In this document: positions 26,248 to 40,300 of the stretch, piece by piece
Layout of the letters: every line of letters begins with the position of its first letter
Numbering within the stretch: the first letter of the stretch is position 1
Assembly (NCBI GenBank): GCA_900239685.1
Contig: OENT01000008.1
Location: 124,001-188,000 of the forward strand
Length of the DNA stretch: 64,000 nt
From: Rotaria macrura
Lineage: Eukaryota; Rotifera; Eurotatoria; Philodinida; Philodinidae
Direction: 5' to 3'
The notes under the pieces: generated by a model
What the model saw: only the letters and a program-made list of their open reading frames with translations
What the model was told of the DNA's origin: nothing
Databases searched by the model: none
Made by a program: the position numbers and the translations under genes

Positions 26248-28303
26248 AAATTTTATCTTAGTTCAAGTATGAAAATGTTAATCATAGAGCGTTATAAAAA
26301 AAAAGAACTCCTTTTTTGTTTGTCTGTTGTTCGTCTATTGATTTGTTTTCTTTTTCTTTAAAGCAGCTATTCGTAGTAAGACTATAAAACCAAATCAAAA
26401 AAGCAGAATGAAATACACATCATATATATGTTATACTTAAAAAAAAAGGTCGTTTTTCGTTCACTAAATCTTATTTCTTTTCATGTTTTAACTTGACTAT
26501 TTATCATTATATAGAAACAAGAGAATAGAAAAGTCCATAGTTACTGCAATCATTTTTTACCTATTCTATACATATGCTTTTCATGATTATCTAGTTTACT
26601 CTCCGGTTGCTGTGTTCTTGTTAACATTTTCTTTATCATTGTTTGTTTTGTTTTGTTTCATTTTTTTATCCTTTGAATCTGTTGCTAATACACGTGCACG
26701 TTTGTTTGTGCATGTGGTAAAGGCACTAATTGGGAATATATTAACTCATTGTGAAAACGATATATCCGTCGAGAAGATACTTTTTAATTCGAGCATTTTC
26801 AATGACAAATAGGTGAACTAATTATGAGCCATGTTGCGAACAAAAAAGTATTCACAGAACCGAGAGATTGATATGAAAGACAATGATATAAATCGGTATT
26901 ATGTACTGATAGAATTTCGATGATAGACAATTCTGTGATGATGGTTTAATCACGCACATTGTAAAGTACTTTGATAATGAAAGTTAGTAACGAGAGATTT
27001 CATGATAACGTTTTGTTTTATCTGTGTTACGAATGAAGTATTGCGGCTTTATGTTTCGGATTTGAAAGATACTACAATTTTTCTTATTGACCAAGTATTT
27101 ATCGATGAATTCTTATGGTAATATGTCTAAGCAAACACACATAATTCGTTTCAATTTTGAGAAGATTATTGCTCTTATTTTTGTTTCGTATATTCATCAA
27201 AGATTGTTATATTTCATTCTCATTGGACTAGTATCGTTTCTGAACATAAATGAAGTTTTGATTCTCGTTACAGTTAGGTTATTTCAATCATTGTTATCTT
27301 CATGAATCGAAGATTCTTTATTGCTGCCTTCCATATCATTCTCAAGTTTGTGAACTTGCTTTTATAGCAGTGAAATAACTGAACGAAATCTAGGCAAAGT
27401 AGTCACCAAAATGTTCTCCTGATAGGTAAAATAAATTCAAATGTAAATCACTTTTCTTGATGATTCCAGTACACAAAAAGCTCCGTAGACCTTGAGCGTA
27501 AGCATTAATCCAAGGTCGATTGCTTTTAATGCATCGCACTTAGAAGCGAAAATTTTTTTACCGATTAATACAGCACCAACCATCTTTACTGTATCATGAC
27601 TAATCTATCGTGACCCTGAAGCACAATTTAACTTTCATTATATATATAGGACAGCCTTGTCGTATGCCTCTACTACATTAAAGACTATGGTTATTAAGTT
27701 TTCAATGAGTATTTGATTATAAGAGATTTTGCATTTTAAATGATGAAAAGTAATCAGTACGAATTCCATCAATTTTTTGCTAGCAATACTTCGATGATAA
27801 TTTTTTATCGAGTCAACCGAACGATGATTGTTTGCGATGAAATTTTCATTATTAGTAGGAACAGCATTAATCTCTCACATCAAAGGTCGAATACGATGAG
27901 ATATTTTACTAATACTGAAATATCCTCATCTAAATAAAAGAATCTATGCGAACCTCCTAGCTTGTGTCAGTAGTGTGTTGCTCAGATCCTGATCATGCAA
28001 TGTTCTTCATGACCAAATAATGCATACGAATAAATAGAAGTATAAATATTTTCTTCACGAAAACACACACGATGAGACCTTTGAGAAGGATCATTTCTTT
28101 GTTTTTGCTCGAGAAAAATGTCTCGAAAATAATCACCAATCGATTGATACTCCTTTACAGCAACCTTAACAATGAGATGAGAGTACATTGCTTTACATTT
28201 TCTTTTGCAATTGTCCTAGTTTTTCAAACAAAAAGTCATTGCCTAGGTAACTTTTATTTTTTTTTATCTAGCTATTATAGCTAGTAACAAAACAACGAAT
28301 GAA
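26248..28303. other. Intergenic between PDI and NOL6 3' ends
   Basis: The two flanking genes converge. AT-rich, with only short frames. One 68-codon minus-strand frame at 28188-27982 has balanced composition (contains YFRDIFLEQKQRNDPSQRSH) and several possible acceptors before it. It might be a stray exon, but I cannot name it. Confidence 0.4.
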
Positions 28304-31300
28304 TTAACACCATCGTTCAGGAAATGTACGAATTTCTTTAATGATTCCTGTGCCTAATAATTTCCATTGTTCGATTATTTTCACATAATCGATATTATCA
28401 TGATTATGACTTGTATTCTTTGATGGTTTCCATAGTACACCAACTACAAGACCACCGAATTCATCATGAAAAAATTCAGCTTGATTGCTATAGGATACCT
28501 AGAAAAGAATGAATGAAAATTAAGATAGAAAAAGAACAGAAATGATATCCATTGTTTTTGTCAGATTTTACTCGAAATTCATCAAGAAATAATTGAGCAG
28601 GATCATAATCAACAATAGACAAACATTTTTGATTTTCATCTTTTGATTGTTCGTTGTCAGTTGATTTCTTTCTTGTCGTATATGTTATTTCACTTATGAC
28701 ATGATCAACAGCTTGATAGGCACGTGGACATTGCAGTGGATTTAACATTATGATTACATCATAAGAATTGAGACTTGGTCGAAAAAGAAACTAGTTTGAC
28801 ACAAAAAGGAAAAAATAAAAGAATAATTATTTTATTCTGTTCAATAGTACTTTTTCTCCGTTTGTTTTTCAACGAGCTATCAATAGTCATGGAATTTTAA
28901 AAAACTCATGTTGCTCTATGTCTTTTTGTCATCGTGAGAAATTAAAACACTTCTTTTAATCCATACTTCATTGAATTTTATAAGTTATTTTTTTTATCGG
29001 AGGAGAATTGCAATATTTAGGTCACGTAACGGATGTGTAATAGAATTATAGTATCTATAATTGATCAGCGAACTGGTAAATGAACCGATAAAAAATGTCG
29101 ATATAATTGACAAGTATGATGTGAGTTTATTATCATATTTAGAACCTTAACCGGCGAACCAGAACCCTAGCATTATTCGTTGGAGTGTAAACGTTTCATT
29201 CAGAGTAAAATACACGGTTGCTAGTGGCTGAAGTATTCTCATTTGTTAGCTAACGATGAGATACAATGATAGAATCTTGTCTCGAGTGGTTTCATAATGA
29301 ATGAAAGACAGTTTAATCATATGAAAAGTATCATTGAAAATATAGAAGTAACATTAGAGATCGATGATGATTCACTCCTTCTAATTACATGTGAATCGTT
29401 TATGAATGAAGAAACCTCGTGTAAAGAGGATTCGAGTGCTTCTTCTCTCATACATTAGAATCCTTCGATCGTATTCTTTCGCATTTTATTCATATTACTA
29501 TTTATTCACTAGTAAAGTAAATAAGAAAAAAAGTGAAATGGAAAATTACAATTCAAGAAATCGTTATTTATATGGATTTTTATGGATACGGAAGCTAGTT
29601 ATGTGAATAAATAAGGATAAGTTGTTCAAGAGCTATCTCATTAGTTGTTACCAACAGAAAGAAATTTTCATTCTTGATTGATACTTCAGAACGATTTAGT
29701 GTATTGATCTCATTCGAAGTCTACAGCAGGATGAACACTCAAAGGTTTTCCATAAAAAAAAACAGTTCGTACATCTTCTAGCATTTGCTAAAAGCAAAGG
29801 GGATCGCTGTTATTCCAAAAATGCATGGGAGATAAATTCATAGTTGGTTTGGTAGGGTTTTTGAATAATGAAACGATTTCTATGAATAATAGAGGTATTC
29901 TGTTGTACTCATGAGTCTCATTTTTCATTTGAATCGAATCCTTGCTTTCATTTCGTCGAAGTGAGTACTACAAATTGGCCGACCACCACTGAATAAAAAC
30001 ATGACCTTTTCCATTAGAATAAATAAGGAAGAAAAGCTATCGAACAAAGTCAGTCACACTTCCACGATTGTGTATCACCGGAGATTATTTTAGCAATCTA
30101 TCTCGATATGTAAATCTTAATATTTCTTCTAGTCTCATTACTCTTACAAATCAATCACAAATCATCTCGATTATCTTCTAGAATACGTAAGTATTACATC
30201 AATTCAAAAGATGAACCAGCGAGCAATTGATCGATTTTGAAACCTTATTGTTTTACGAAAATATGCAAAAGAACTTTGTTCAATACATCAAATCTTACTT
30301 TAATCGAATCACTATTATTTGTTTCAAGATAAGCCAATGCTTGTTTAGCTAATTGTAAAATACGTTTCAAAACTGGTACACTTGGCTTTTGACTCTCATG
30401 GAAAGCTAATGAAGGCATCAAGCACATTGCTGGTAAACTCGATCGTTCAGCTTTGAATTGTGCTTGCATTTCGAAGACTTGCTCCGCTACAAAATGAAAA
30501 GAACAACAAAGCTGAAATTTCATTATAATTGGATTTCTTCTTAGTACATGTTAGTTCATGATTAAAATTAATAATAAGAGGTTCATTAAGCCAGTCATAA
30601 TCACGAAGTAGACGAAGAACACGACAAAAGCCAGTTAAGATTGATCTAAATGAACGAGATATATTTTCTATGGTGAATAATATGTATGAAGAAATACTTT
30701 GGTGGTTCAAATGGAGCTGAATGAAGAAAAACATAACAGCAGAGCAAATCGGCATTGATTGGATCGAAGTGGTACAGAAGTAACTGTGACGAAAGCCAAC
30801 GTTTAAATAAACGTGCTACTAATGAATAGTGAGCAAATTGTTGGCTAACACTAAAATACAAAAACAATTTTCAGACGTAAGCATGTTGTGATCACATATG
30901 GATTGATTGCATGAAGTCATATGAAAAGAATTATTTTCTACATTAGTTACTGAATTCTTCCATTAGTCAGTATACGAAGATTTAATGACTTGAGTATGTG
31001 TTCCTTTGCCATTTGTCATGACAGTCATACACTGCGCATTCTCATCCTACACACATTTATCCTAGTACTTGGGACTGTGGTAGATTGGAAATCGAATTTC
31101 AAGAGATAAAGTTTTTCCCTAAGCATTGATTAGGTCAATTGATATTTCGATTGTAGAGATCTTCATCACATTTGGATTAGATCACAATTTTGTCTCTTCA
31201 ATAGTAGTAAACTAAGATTTTCAACTGGTTTTTTTCTTTTACCCGTAAATAGCTGCATTAAGTTTCGGTAAATATTCTGTATTAAATCTTAATCTCGTGG

Positions 31301-34300
31301 ATAGATTCGTTTGTTTGATTGTTCGTTCTAAACCATCTTTTTGGCCAGCTGCACTTTCCATTAAATAGATTTCTTTATGATAAGAAATCATTACACGATA
31401 AATATAATGATCTTTTTCAACGTAACAACAATCTGTTGTTGCTCGAGTGATATAATGAAATTTTTCTCTCAATAATTTCGACAATTGAATATAATAAAGA
31501 ATCTTCGAATGTTTGATACGTTCGAGTGTTTCAAAGCCTGGATCAGTCGAGCTATTCATTTCAAGTTGACACAGTATTGATAATGATGGACTATACGGCG
31601 GAGCATAAGTCGAACTCGAACGTGGTATTAATGCATATTTATCATGTTCGATCGAACGAATTTTATGTATATCTGTTTGAAATGATGCTGGTAATGGTGG
31701 AAAGACATTTGTGTAACGAAATGTTTCATCGATTCCAACAATACTATTGATTTTAATTGGTAATTCATTATTTAATGTTCGCATCTGTTTTGACAATTCA
31801 ATGAATTGACGATTGAGATAAATTTGTTGTTCATCACCTGTGCCATATGATGGAAACAGACGAACTGGAATTGAAAGTAATGTTGAAAGGCATTGATCAT
31901 TATAGAAAAATTCTATATGACTTGGTGATATACCAGCTTGTCTTAAAAGAAAAGAAAATTACAATAAAAAATTACAACATAAAATAGATCGCATGATTGT
32001 GTTACATCTCTAGTAGATATCTAGCTGCATCCATCCATATGAGTCGTTTATCTTTCGCATTATCGATATTCCATACAACAGATTCGAGTATTGATCCATC
32101 AGGAAAACGACGTAATTCGCACCGTTCAGTCCATAGTTTTCGAAAGTCTTGAGCCTGATAAAAAATATACAAGAATATTTGTATGTAAACTAGGAAAGTT
32201 CGAATCAATGAATATGATTACAACTTTGTTTTTGTCATGATTAGAAATTACTTATGTGTAGTATATGAGCGGCACTTGGAGAAAAAGCACTTATGAATTC
32301 GAAAATTTTCCTAGTCCGACGTTATCGTAGGCATACCATGTTTCTTCAAAATTCTTCTATTAATCTCTATAGACCACGCATAAGATACAAGATATTTTCT
32401 TTATTGATTCAAGTGTGATTAATTCTATGCTCTAGATATATATATATATATATATCGATGACTCTTGATGATGACGTTTTTCTTGTTTAGGTATGAATCT
32501 TTGTTCACATGCAGAAAAGCGTGAAGATCAAAGAGTTATCTACATGTTTGCTCATATTTTTTATATAGAAAAATTATTAAAATACTTTCTTACTTCTTTT
32601 GATCCATTTTCAGGTCCTTTTAACACTGATAAATCATATTGATCAGAAAAAATAACACCGAATGCTATTGATGTTCTTGTTGGTACGGGTTCATTAATTG
32701 GCCACTAAAAAGCAAAATCAATACTGAATAAAACTATTTGAAAAATGAATTCAATGAATTTCTTCTAATCTACGTCAAGAAAAAGACAAAGAAAAATGAA
32801 AAAGAATTTAATTATGATTTCAAACATTTATGAATTGTCAAAAAATAGGGTTTTTCATGTAGAATCACTAATCGATCATCTTTAAGCAAACACATATTTG
32901 TTGGTGATTCATTTCGTTCCATAACGGATGTAATCTTCCGACTTTTCGAACGTGCCAAATCAATCGATTTTAATCTTTTTTGTAAACTATTAACATAAAT
33001 AAAGTTTCCAATATGTTTCGTTGACTCGATTCGTAAAGAATTTGTTTTCGTTTCTTGTTTATCGTCTAAGAAAATATCTGTTTCAACATCTAATGTTTTC
33101 CGATTGATGCTGCGCAGATAAATTTCATGATTTTCATTTTGATAAATCACAACTAAACTCTGCTTATCACAAGTAATGTCTAACAACATATCCTTTGAAC
33201 TAAATAAATCAATATTTCGTCGACGTTTCATTGCTGAATTTTTTTCATCTAGATAATATTCAACAAGACTATGATTTCCAAAGATACAGTAGACAGCATG
33301 ACGATAACAATGAATATTATTCAATGGTAACTTGTTAGATAAGCAACCTAGATCATTTACACATAATATTTTTCCATTGAATAGATATATATGATTATAA
33401 TCGCTAGTTGAAATCAAATAACGATCATTCACATCACAATAGGTTATATCAGATATATTTGGGCATAGAGTTTTTGGCCATTGTAAATATAAACGACGAC
33501 AAAAATTTTCGTTTTCTTCATGACGTAAAATAATCACAATATTTATTTTCGAATTATATACAATTAACTCATTGTCTGTTGTTGAACTACTCATAAACAT
33601 ATGCTTCGAGTCACATTGTGCAAACATCAATGTCGAACATTGAGCTTGACTGTAGTTATTTAAATTAAATAATGATGTTTTAGGTGTGATTTGAATTCGA
33701 TCATTTTTTTCTGTTGAATTATGTGAATGATTCATTTTCGAGGTAAGTACTTTGTAAGACTGAACTAATGCTCGACTATCAGCAAATGATACATCGAATT
33801 GTTCCGTCTGTTTTATCTGGGACAAAAGTAAAGAATCAACGGCATATTCGGTGACTGAGTTTTGTGAACTACAGAGTTCTCGATTTTTATCAATTAAAAT
33901 TGGAATGGTAGATTCATTTGTTGAGTTTCTTGTCAAAATATCATCACATTTTAATTGTGTAGTTTGACATTTTGAAGATGTTGGTAGTTCTTTTGACGAT
34001 GCCACCATTGGTTTTAATATCCATAATTGGTTTGGTTTACTCATGTCTGGTGTCATTTCAATTAATTGTTCACTTGGTGGTAAAGTTTTGCTTTGCATAG
34101 ACTGAATTATATCTGTATACATTACTTTCAATGGTAAAATCGTTGTTTCGACTGTTAATTCTCGATAATGTGCATATTCTAATTTCAGATTTTCATCGAA
34201 TTGATTTGTTGAACATGAATATGTATTCAAACGTATACGTTTTTCAATAGAATTCAATTGAGAATATATATGTAAATATTGAATTTGATCGGAAATGTCT

Positions 34301-37300
34301 GATGGAAGATTTTGAGTATTAATTTGTTCTTTGACAGTTGAATATTGCTTATTGATTTCTTGATAATATTCATTGTAGTATTGTTTAATTTCTTGCTTCT
34401 TCTGTTGAATCACATTATCGATTTGTTCAATACTTTTCAATTTCCATTGATTTAATTTCTCATGAAGATGTTCAATATATTCTCCGTTATGTTTATGTAT
34501 GGTTGGGGAAAAAAATTTTTCTTGAAATACTTGTGATACTTCTTCAAATTTTTTCGATACATCGTTGTCGGTCATTACAAAAAACAAATATGTCTGTCTA
34601 CTTCAGATGTGTGCATGTGTATCTTTGCACACGTATTTAAAGCGATAGAGAATAAAGATAAGAAACTTACTGATTTTATTATTTGACTAAATGATGGTAG
34701 AGGACAAAGTAAATTGATACGTTCTTTAAGACCATTTTCAAGTAGATTGAGAATTTCTCGACATAACAAATAATGTTTATTGTTAAGACTATCCATAATT
34801 ATTTGATTTTTATTTGATTTTTCATCCAAAAGTTTTTCATATTGTTCGAGTGAAGAAATTCTATCAATGTCAAAGAAGCATCGTTTAGTTGTTCGATTAA
34901 CACATTCTTTACTCACTCGATGATAGCATCCATACTATAGATTGGTTTCATTGATGTGATAAATAATGTTTGAAAATGATCAATAATTGGATCATTAAAA
35001 GAATTCAATGAAATACGTGCTTCATGTTTTAACTAGAACGAAGAAGATTTATGTTTGAAATTAAGGAAATATTTTAGATTCGAGTTTAAATAAAACATGG
35101 TAAAGTGTTTCTTTCTACTTAGATTTTTTAATACTTTCTACTAATTATTTGTGTACAAGTGTTTGATAGATGACAGACTTTGAACTAGTATGGATTCTCT
35201 TTGTTGCTGACAGAAAATAACACAAACTTAGCTAGAACATTTCAATGCGAAGTACAAAACATAGTGAACGAGACGAGAAGATCATGCTAAATTTTATTCT
35301 TGACATGCCACTTACTATTTCATGTATTTCAAGAATGAAATTACTACGTGATAGTATGATCATATTTCAACTGAACTTTATTGAATGAGAAAAAGATAGA
35401 ATTTTCAGAAGTACGTCATTTAAATGTAGATCTCATGTTTGCGTATTGTTGTTGATCTTGATCGAAATATACGTCTTTTATGATTTAAATTTTTATGATC
35501 ATCTCTGTAAAAGATCTGTTTTTTTCCCAAGTGTTTGAACAAATCATCAATAAAAATTTTGAAGCATGATTTCATCCAAACAACTATGAATACGCCAATA
35601 AAGTTTTCGTCATACCGTTTATGTATATTAGTTGTACAAGAAAAACATCTCATACTATTGTAGGATTGTTTCGATCTACAAGTTACACATTGATGATAGT
35701 ACTAGCAAACGAGAATATGAATATTTATTTTTAAGAAAATGACTCAGATCAGAGAGACAAGTTGTTAAAAATAAATTAAATATTATTGTACTTTTGTTCA
35801 TTTGATTTTAATTTAATTTAGAATTGTTGGCTTTTATGGAAGTAATTTAATCTAGTAAATTACTACTAAAAAACGCTTTTCACGACCAATCACGAAGTAT
35901 CGATAAAGACATTCATTATTTTTGAGTTGCAATCATGTACATTAAATGCATTCTAATCAGTTATATATATTCGGACAAGAATTCGAGATGAAAGCATTAT
36001 GTCCAAGACAATGTTGAATTTTTAGCAGAACATAAATTCTTCCATAAATCAGATGTTTTGGCTCATCATAGAAAAATTGACATTTCATCTTGCTAGTAGT
36101 TCACTGGTATTTATCTTCATTGCTAATAGAGTCAGACTATTTCTGCACGGAATCTTTACAACGTTTTATCGTATCCAATTATTTTTAGATAATAGCAATA
36201 ATTTCTTCTTGCTTTTTTGTTATTGGCATGGCTATCAGTTTCCATCTAGTTATATATTGAGTTCTGTTCTAAAAACTGATTGTACTGCTCGTAGGTGCAC
36301 TTTGACGGGGTGCAAATGACATATTATTTTCATTCACAACCAATGCCCTTTGCCTTAATTTGCTTCTTATGTCAGGCAGTCTCATTTGCTGATGGACTCA
36401 ATTTCTATAGTACATATATCTCCTGTCAATAACATGAGGTTTCATAGGAACACTCGATCTAAAATCTTTTATTGAGATAAGCCTTACTCGAAAATTTCGA
36501 TCTGTTTGTTAATACTGTCCTTAACGACATAGGCTATTGTGACAGCCATTATGCCTTTCGCCATTATCTATGATTGTCAGCAATAGTCCTCCTCCTTGCA
36601 AAATTTAAAATTGAAATAAATTTTTCAGATGTTCTCCTGGAATTACAAAAACATGTACAATTACTCCAATAGTCTAGTCACTTAATCGTTTAGAATGTGA
36701 AACTTTTTCAACAGTGTCATCGCTGACTATTAGTCTATATGATGTAAAACGTCATGTCTCACATGAGATGAATCTTTTGGAGGTCGTCTGCTCACTATCT
36801 ACATTTTTATTCGTGAATTTTTTTTAGATTAGTCAAATATTGTTTCAACCTACTCTTTTATAATTCGCTCGTGTTAATGTATGAAATACATTGAGAAAAC
36901 CAGATTGATCAATAAGTACACAATCATCTTGAACAAATTGATTGTCCACGATTTTTTCATCTGTTAAGGAACAACATTGAACTGATGAAAAATCATTTTC
37001 CGCTTAAATGTAGAACAAAAAGTAGATAGAGACATGTTCATTCTTGAAATTAAAATCTTACTTAAAGCAACTAAAACAATGCGAAATACTTGATAACTAT
37101 TCATTTGTTTGTTTATTTTCTTCGTATGCAATAGATAAGCTAATAAAAATGCTGGCATTGCACCTTCAAATGAGCCAAAACCCTAAATAAACGATGAATG
37201 TTTTTTTTTTCTTTGCTGTCTAATATTCAATCGAATGATGGATTTCTTTTTCTCTCATTTTACATGTAATAATTGTCGTTGTTCTAACCAAATTTTGAAT

Positions 37301-40300
37301 AATTTCAATCCATTACATAATTCATTCGATGATGAAAGCAATTGATTCAAATATTCTGTTGTTGCTCGATAACGACAATCAAAGAGAATCGATGAATTAT
37401 AATTGGGCGTGGAATAAAACGGTTCATCATCATTGTCATCATCAATATCATTAAACCATTTCCATCGAAGATTACTTGATGTTGGTAATAAACGTTTTTC
37501 CTTAAAGTAATCTTGTTCTGGTGAAAGTAAAATTCGTATTGCGAAAAATGATTTTTCTAAAAATATTACATTGATTTTCTTTTGAAAAGCGATATTCCAA
37601 GCATTTTAAAAGTAGACAGATTAAAAATTGAAATCATCTGAATAATAATTATTCAGACGAAGACAAGCTTTCGAGAATTCGATCATATGACCGTTTAATT
37701 TCTATTTTTCCTTCATATAATCAGATGTAGAAAAATTCAAAACAAAGACTCTTTTGATACCATAGATACATTCAAAGATTCGAAAAAATTCTCTACAAAA
37801 ACAGCTAAGTACTTTTCGAAACATTAATTCTTATTTCTCTCTAAAAAAAACTTCAATTAGAAACTCATACATGTTTATCCGAAAGTTACCACCAGGAATT
37901 CTGTTCTAGATTTTTTTCTTGTCTTGCTAGAAACTATTTATTGTTATATTATAATAATCGATCGCTATCAAAACATTAGATTATGATCTCTCTTTAAAAC
38001 TCTTTTTCTTTGTGTTATTAGTTTATTACCATTAGGTTTAACAATTAGAACAGCTTGATTAAGTATTGTATCATTTAAGTGTGTGAATTCTAATGAATAT
38101 TTGAGTCTTTTTGCTAGATAACAAAGATAAATTGCACGTTTTTCTATGTACTCATTGTTGAGATAATCTTTTTTATGAATACAAATGTGTGGAATTTCAA
38201 CAAGCACATCTACGATTGTCGATATTGTACTTGATGATTTCACTATTATGCCATCATAAGTATATGAACCAATGGTTTGAATTAAGGTTGGAGGAATAAA
38301 TTGAAATGTTTTCTTCATTTTAGAAAAAGACAAAGGAATTTTTATGTCGAATTTTCCAAGCCATTCAGACATTTTCGATAGCTGAAAACACAATGAAACA
38401 TGAGTAAAATGAAATAGAAGAAAACGAATATGAATAGGACTTACATGTCGAATTTTTCCTTGAGGAATCGATTTAAGTTCTTTTGAAATTTGTTCAATAA
38501 ATTTATCGATTTCAATCCGTTGATCATCTTTTAATGTTACTTCATTTAATAATGCGTTGACCTTGAATAAAACATAAATAAAATTCAATACAAATCGAAC
38601 CGAAGTCAGTAGATCGATTTTTTCAGTACTGATTCAATCAAGAAATAAATGTGAAAACTTCGGACTTATGTCCGAGAGTTATGTGTACTTCAAAAAGTGA
38701 ATGAGACAAATCAGTCATTCTAGAATGTGTGCACGGATGAAGTATCTTGGTAAACCTTCTTGTGAAACTCCAAAACTACTGATCATCTCAGACATATCTA
38801 TGCAATTTCGTTTCTAGATTCAGTTTTTGTGCATTTGAGACCTTTTTGCAGTCAATGTTTTGTTAGAAAGCTGCGATTTGATTCAAAACTAATACCAGAT
38901 TCGGAATCAGCGTTAAAAACTGAGTCGATTTATATACGTTGTGGATAATTCTGAGAAAAAAGTGTTTTTTGAAAAAATCCCTGTACCACCCCTCAGGGAT
39001 GGTTTGGTCAATATTAATATCTATTGACTTCGGGGTTTTACCTTTCGATAGTCCTTTTAAATAGCTACAGAACCAGGTATTTGGTAAATCCCAGCACTAC
39101 TGGCTAACTGAAACATATCTAGGCAATTTAGTTTCGGGATGCAGTTTTTGTTTATTTCGAGACCTTTTTTGGCGATGTTCTTTTAAAAAGCTCGACTTGG
39201 TTCAAAACTGATATCAGATTCGGAATCAGCGTTAAAAACTGAGTTACTTTACATAAGTTGTGGATAATTCTGAGAAAAAAGTTTTTTTTGAAAAAATCCC
39301 TGTACCCCACCTCAGGGATTGCTTGGTGAAAAATGACAATTTTTTCAATAACTCAGCCATTTCTCGACGGATCCTTCTCATCTTCGAACTTGACCTAGAT
39401 ATTGATGAGACGATTCTGTGCACAAAATTTCAACTCAATCGAATGTAATTGTGAAGAGTTATCGAATAAACGGCCGGCCGGCCCGACGGACACACTGACC
39501 GATTTTAGTAGTGTACTCACTTTTTGAGTACACAAAAAGGAATTCCGTAGAAACTAGGTTTGCTCTTTTTGTCATGGCGACGTACTGTGTTCACACGATA
39601 AGAAAACTAGCTAAGATTAGATTTGTGACAGCTTTCAAAATAATTAGGCTTTATTAAAGTATGAGAAAGAAGAATGTAGCGAAAATATTCAGTCACGAAT
39701 CTTGATTGAAAAACTTAATCCATTTTATCTATGTCTGTAAGTCTATAGTTTGGCTAAGAAAAACTTCGTTCGTATCAACAAAAGCAGATGATCATCCATA
39801 TGTTAATACTGTATATAGTATCACTGGCAAAATGAACGACCATAAATTAATGTCTAAAATGAAATCTTCAATCGTTCTACTTGTACCTATATGAAAATCA
39901 GTGTAAAGCGGCACGTTCTAGTTTAGTATTTTCAGGTGAATAATGAAAGAATAAGGAACTAATTCAAGACTGACTAAAGGCTATCTTACTATGTAGGTTT
40001 ACATCTAAAATTCGTCGCCCATATGTTTAAAGAAAAAATTAGAAATTTAGTAATCCAGAATAAACTATCAGAATCAATTTCAAAAAAAGATCTTGAAATT
40101 CGATGCATGTCTATTTAAATTGTGCACAATTGGTTTCTTTTAAATCATAGCACATTCTAGTAGTTTTCGTCATAACACATTTACTCATAATCACCGTTTT
40201 TCCCTATCTGAGAAATATTTATCATTTTAAAAAAGAAGACATTAACTTCTTAATGAGTTCAATCTAAAAACTTAAAACTCTATACACACCTATCAAAGTT

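Noticed and set aside
34575..34916. 113-codon minus-strand ORF as a separate gene
   Set aside because: Its middle is NOL6 exon 8 (34860-34671) with intron sequence read through on both sides.
39511..39558. Helitron 3' end (hairpin followed by CTAG)
   Set aside because: CTAG lies about 20 bases after the hairpin and is not followed by T. The inverted ends fit a terminal-inverted-repeat element better.
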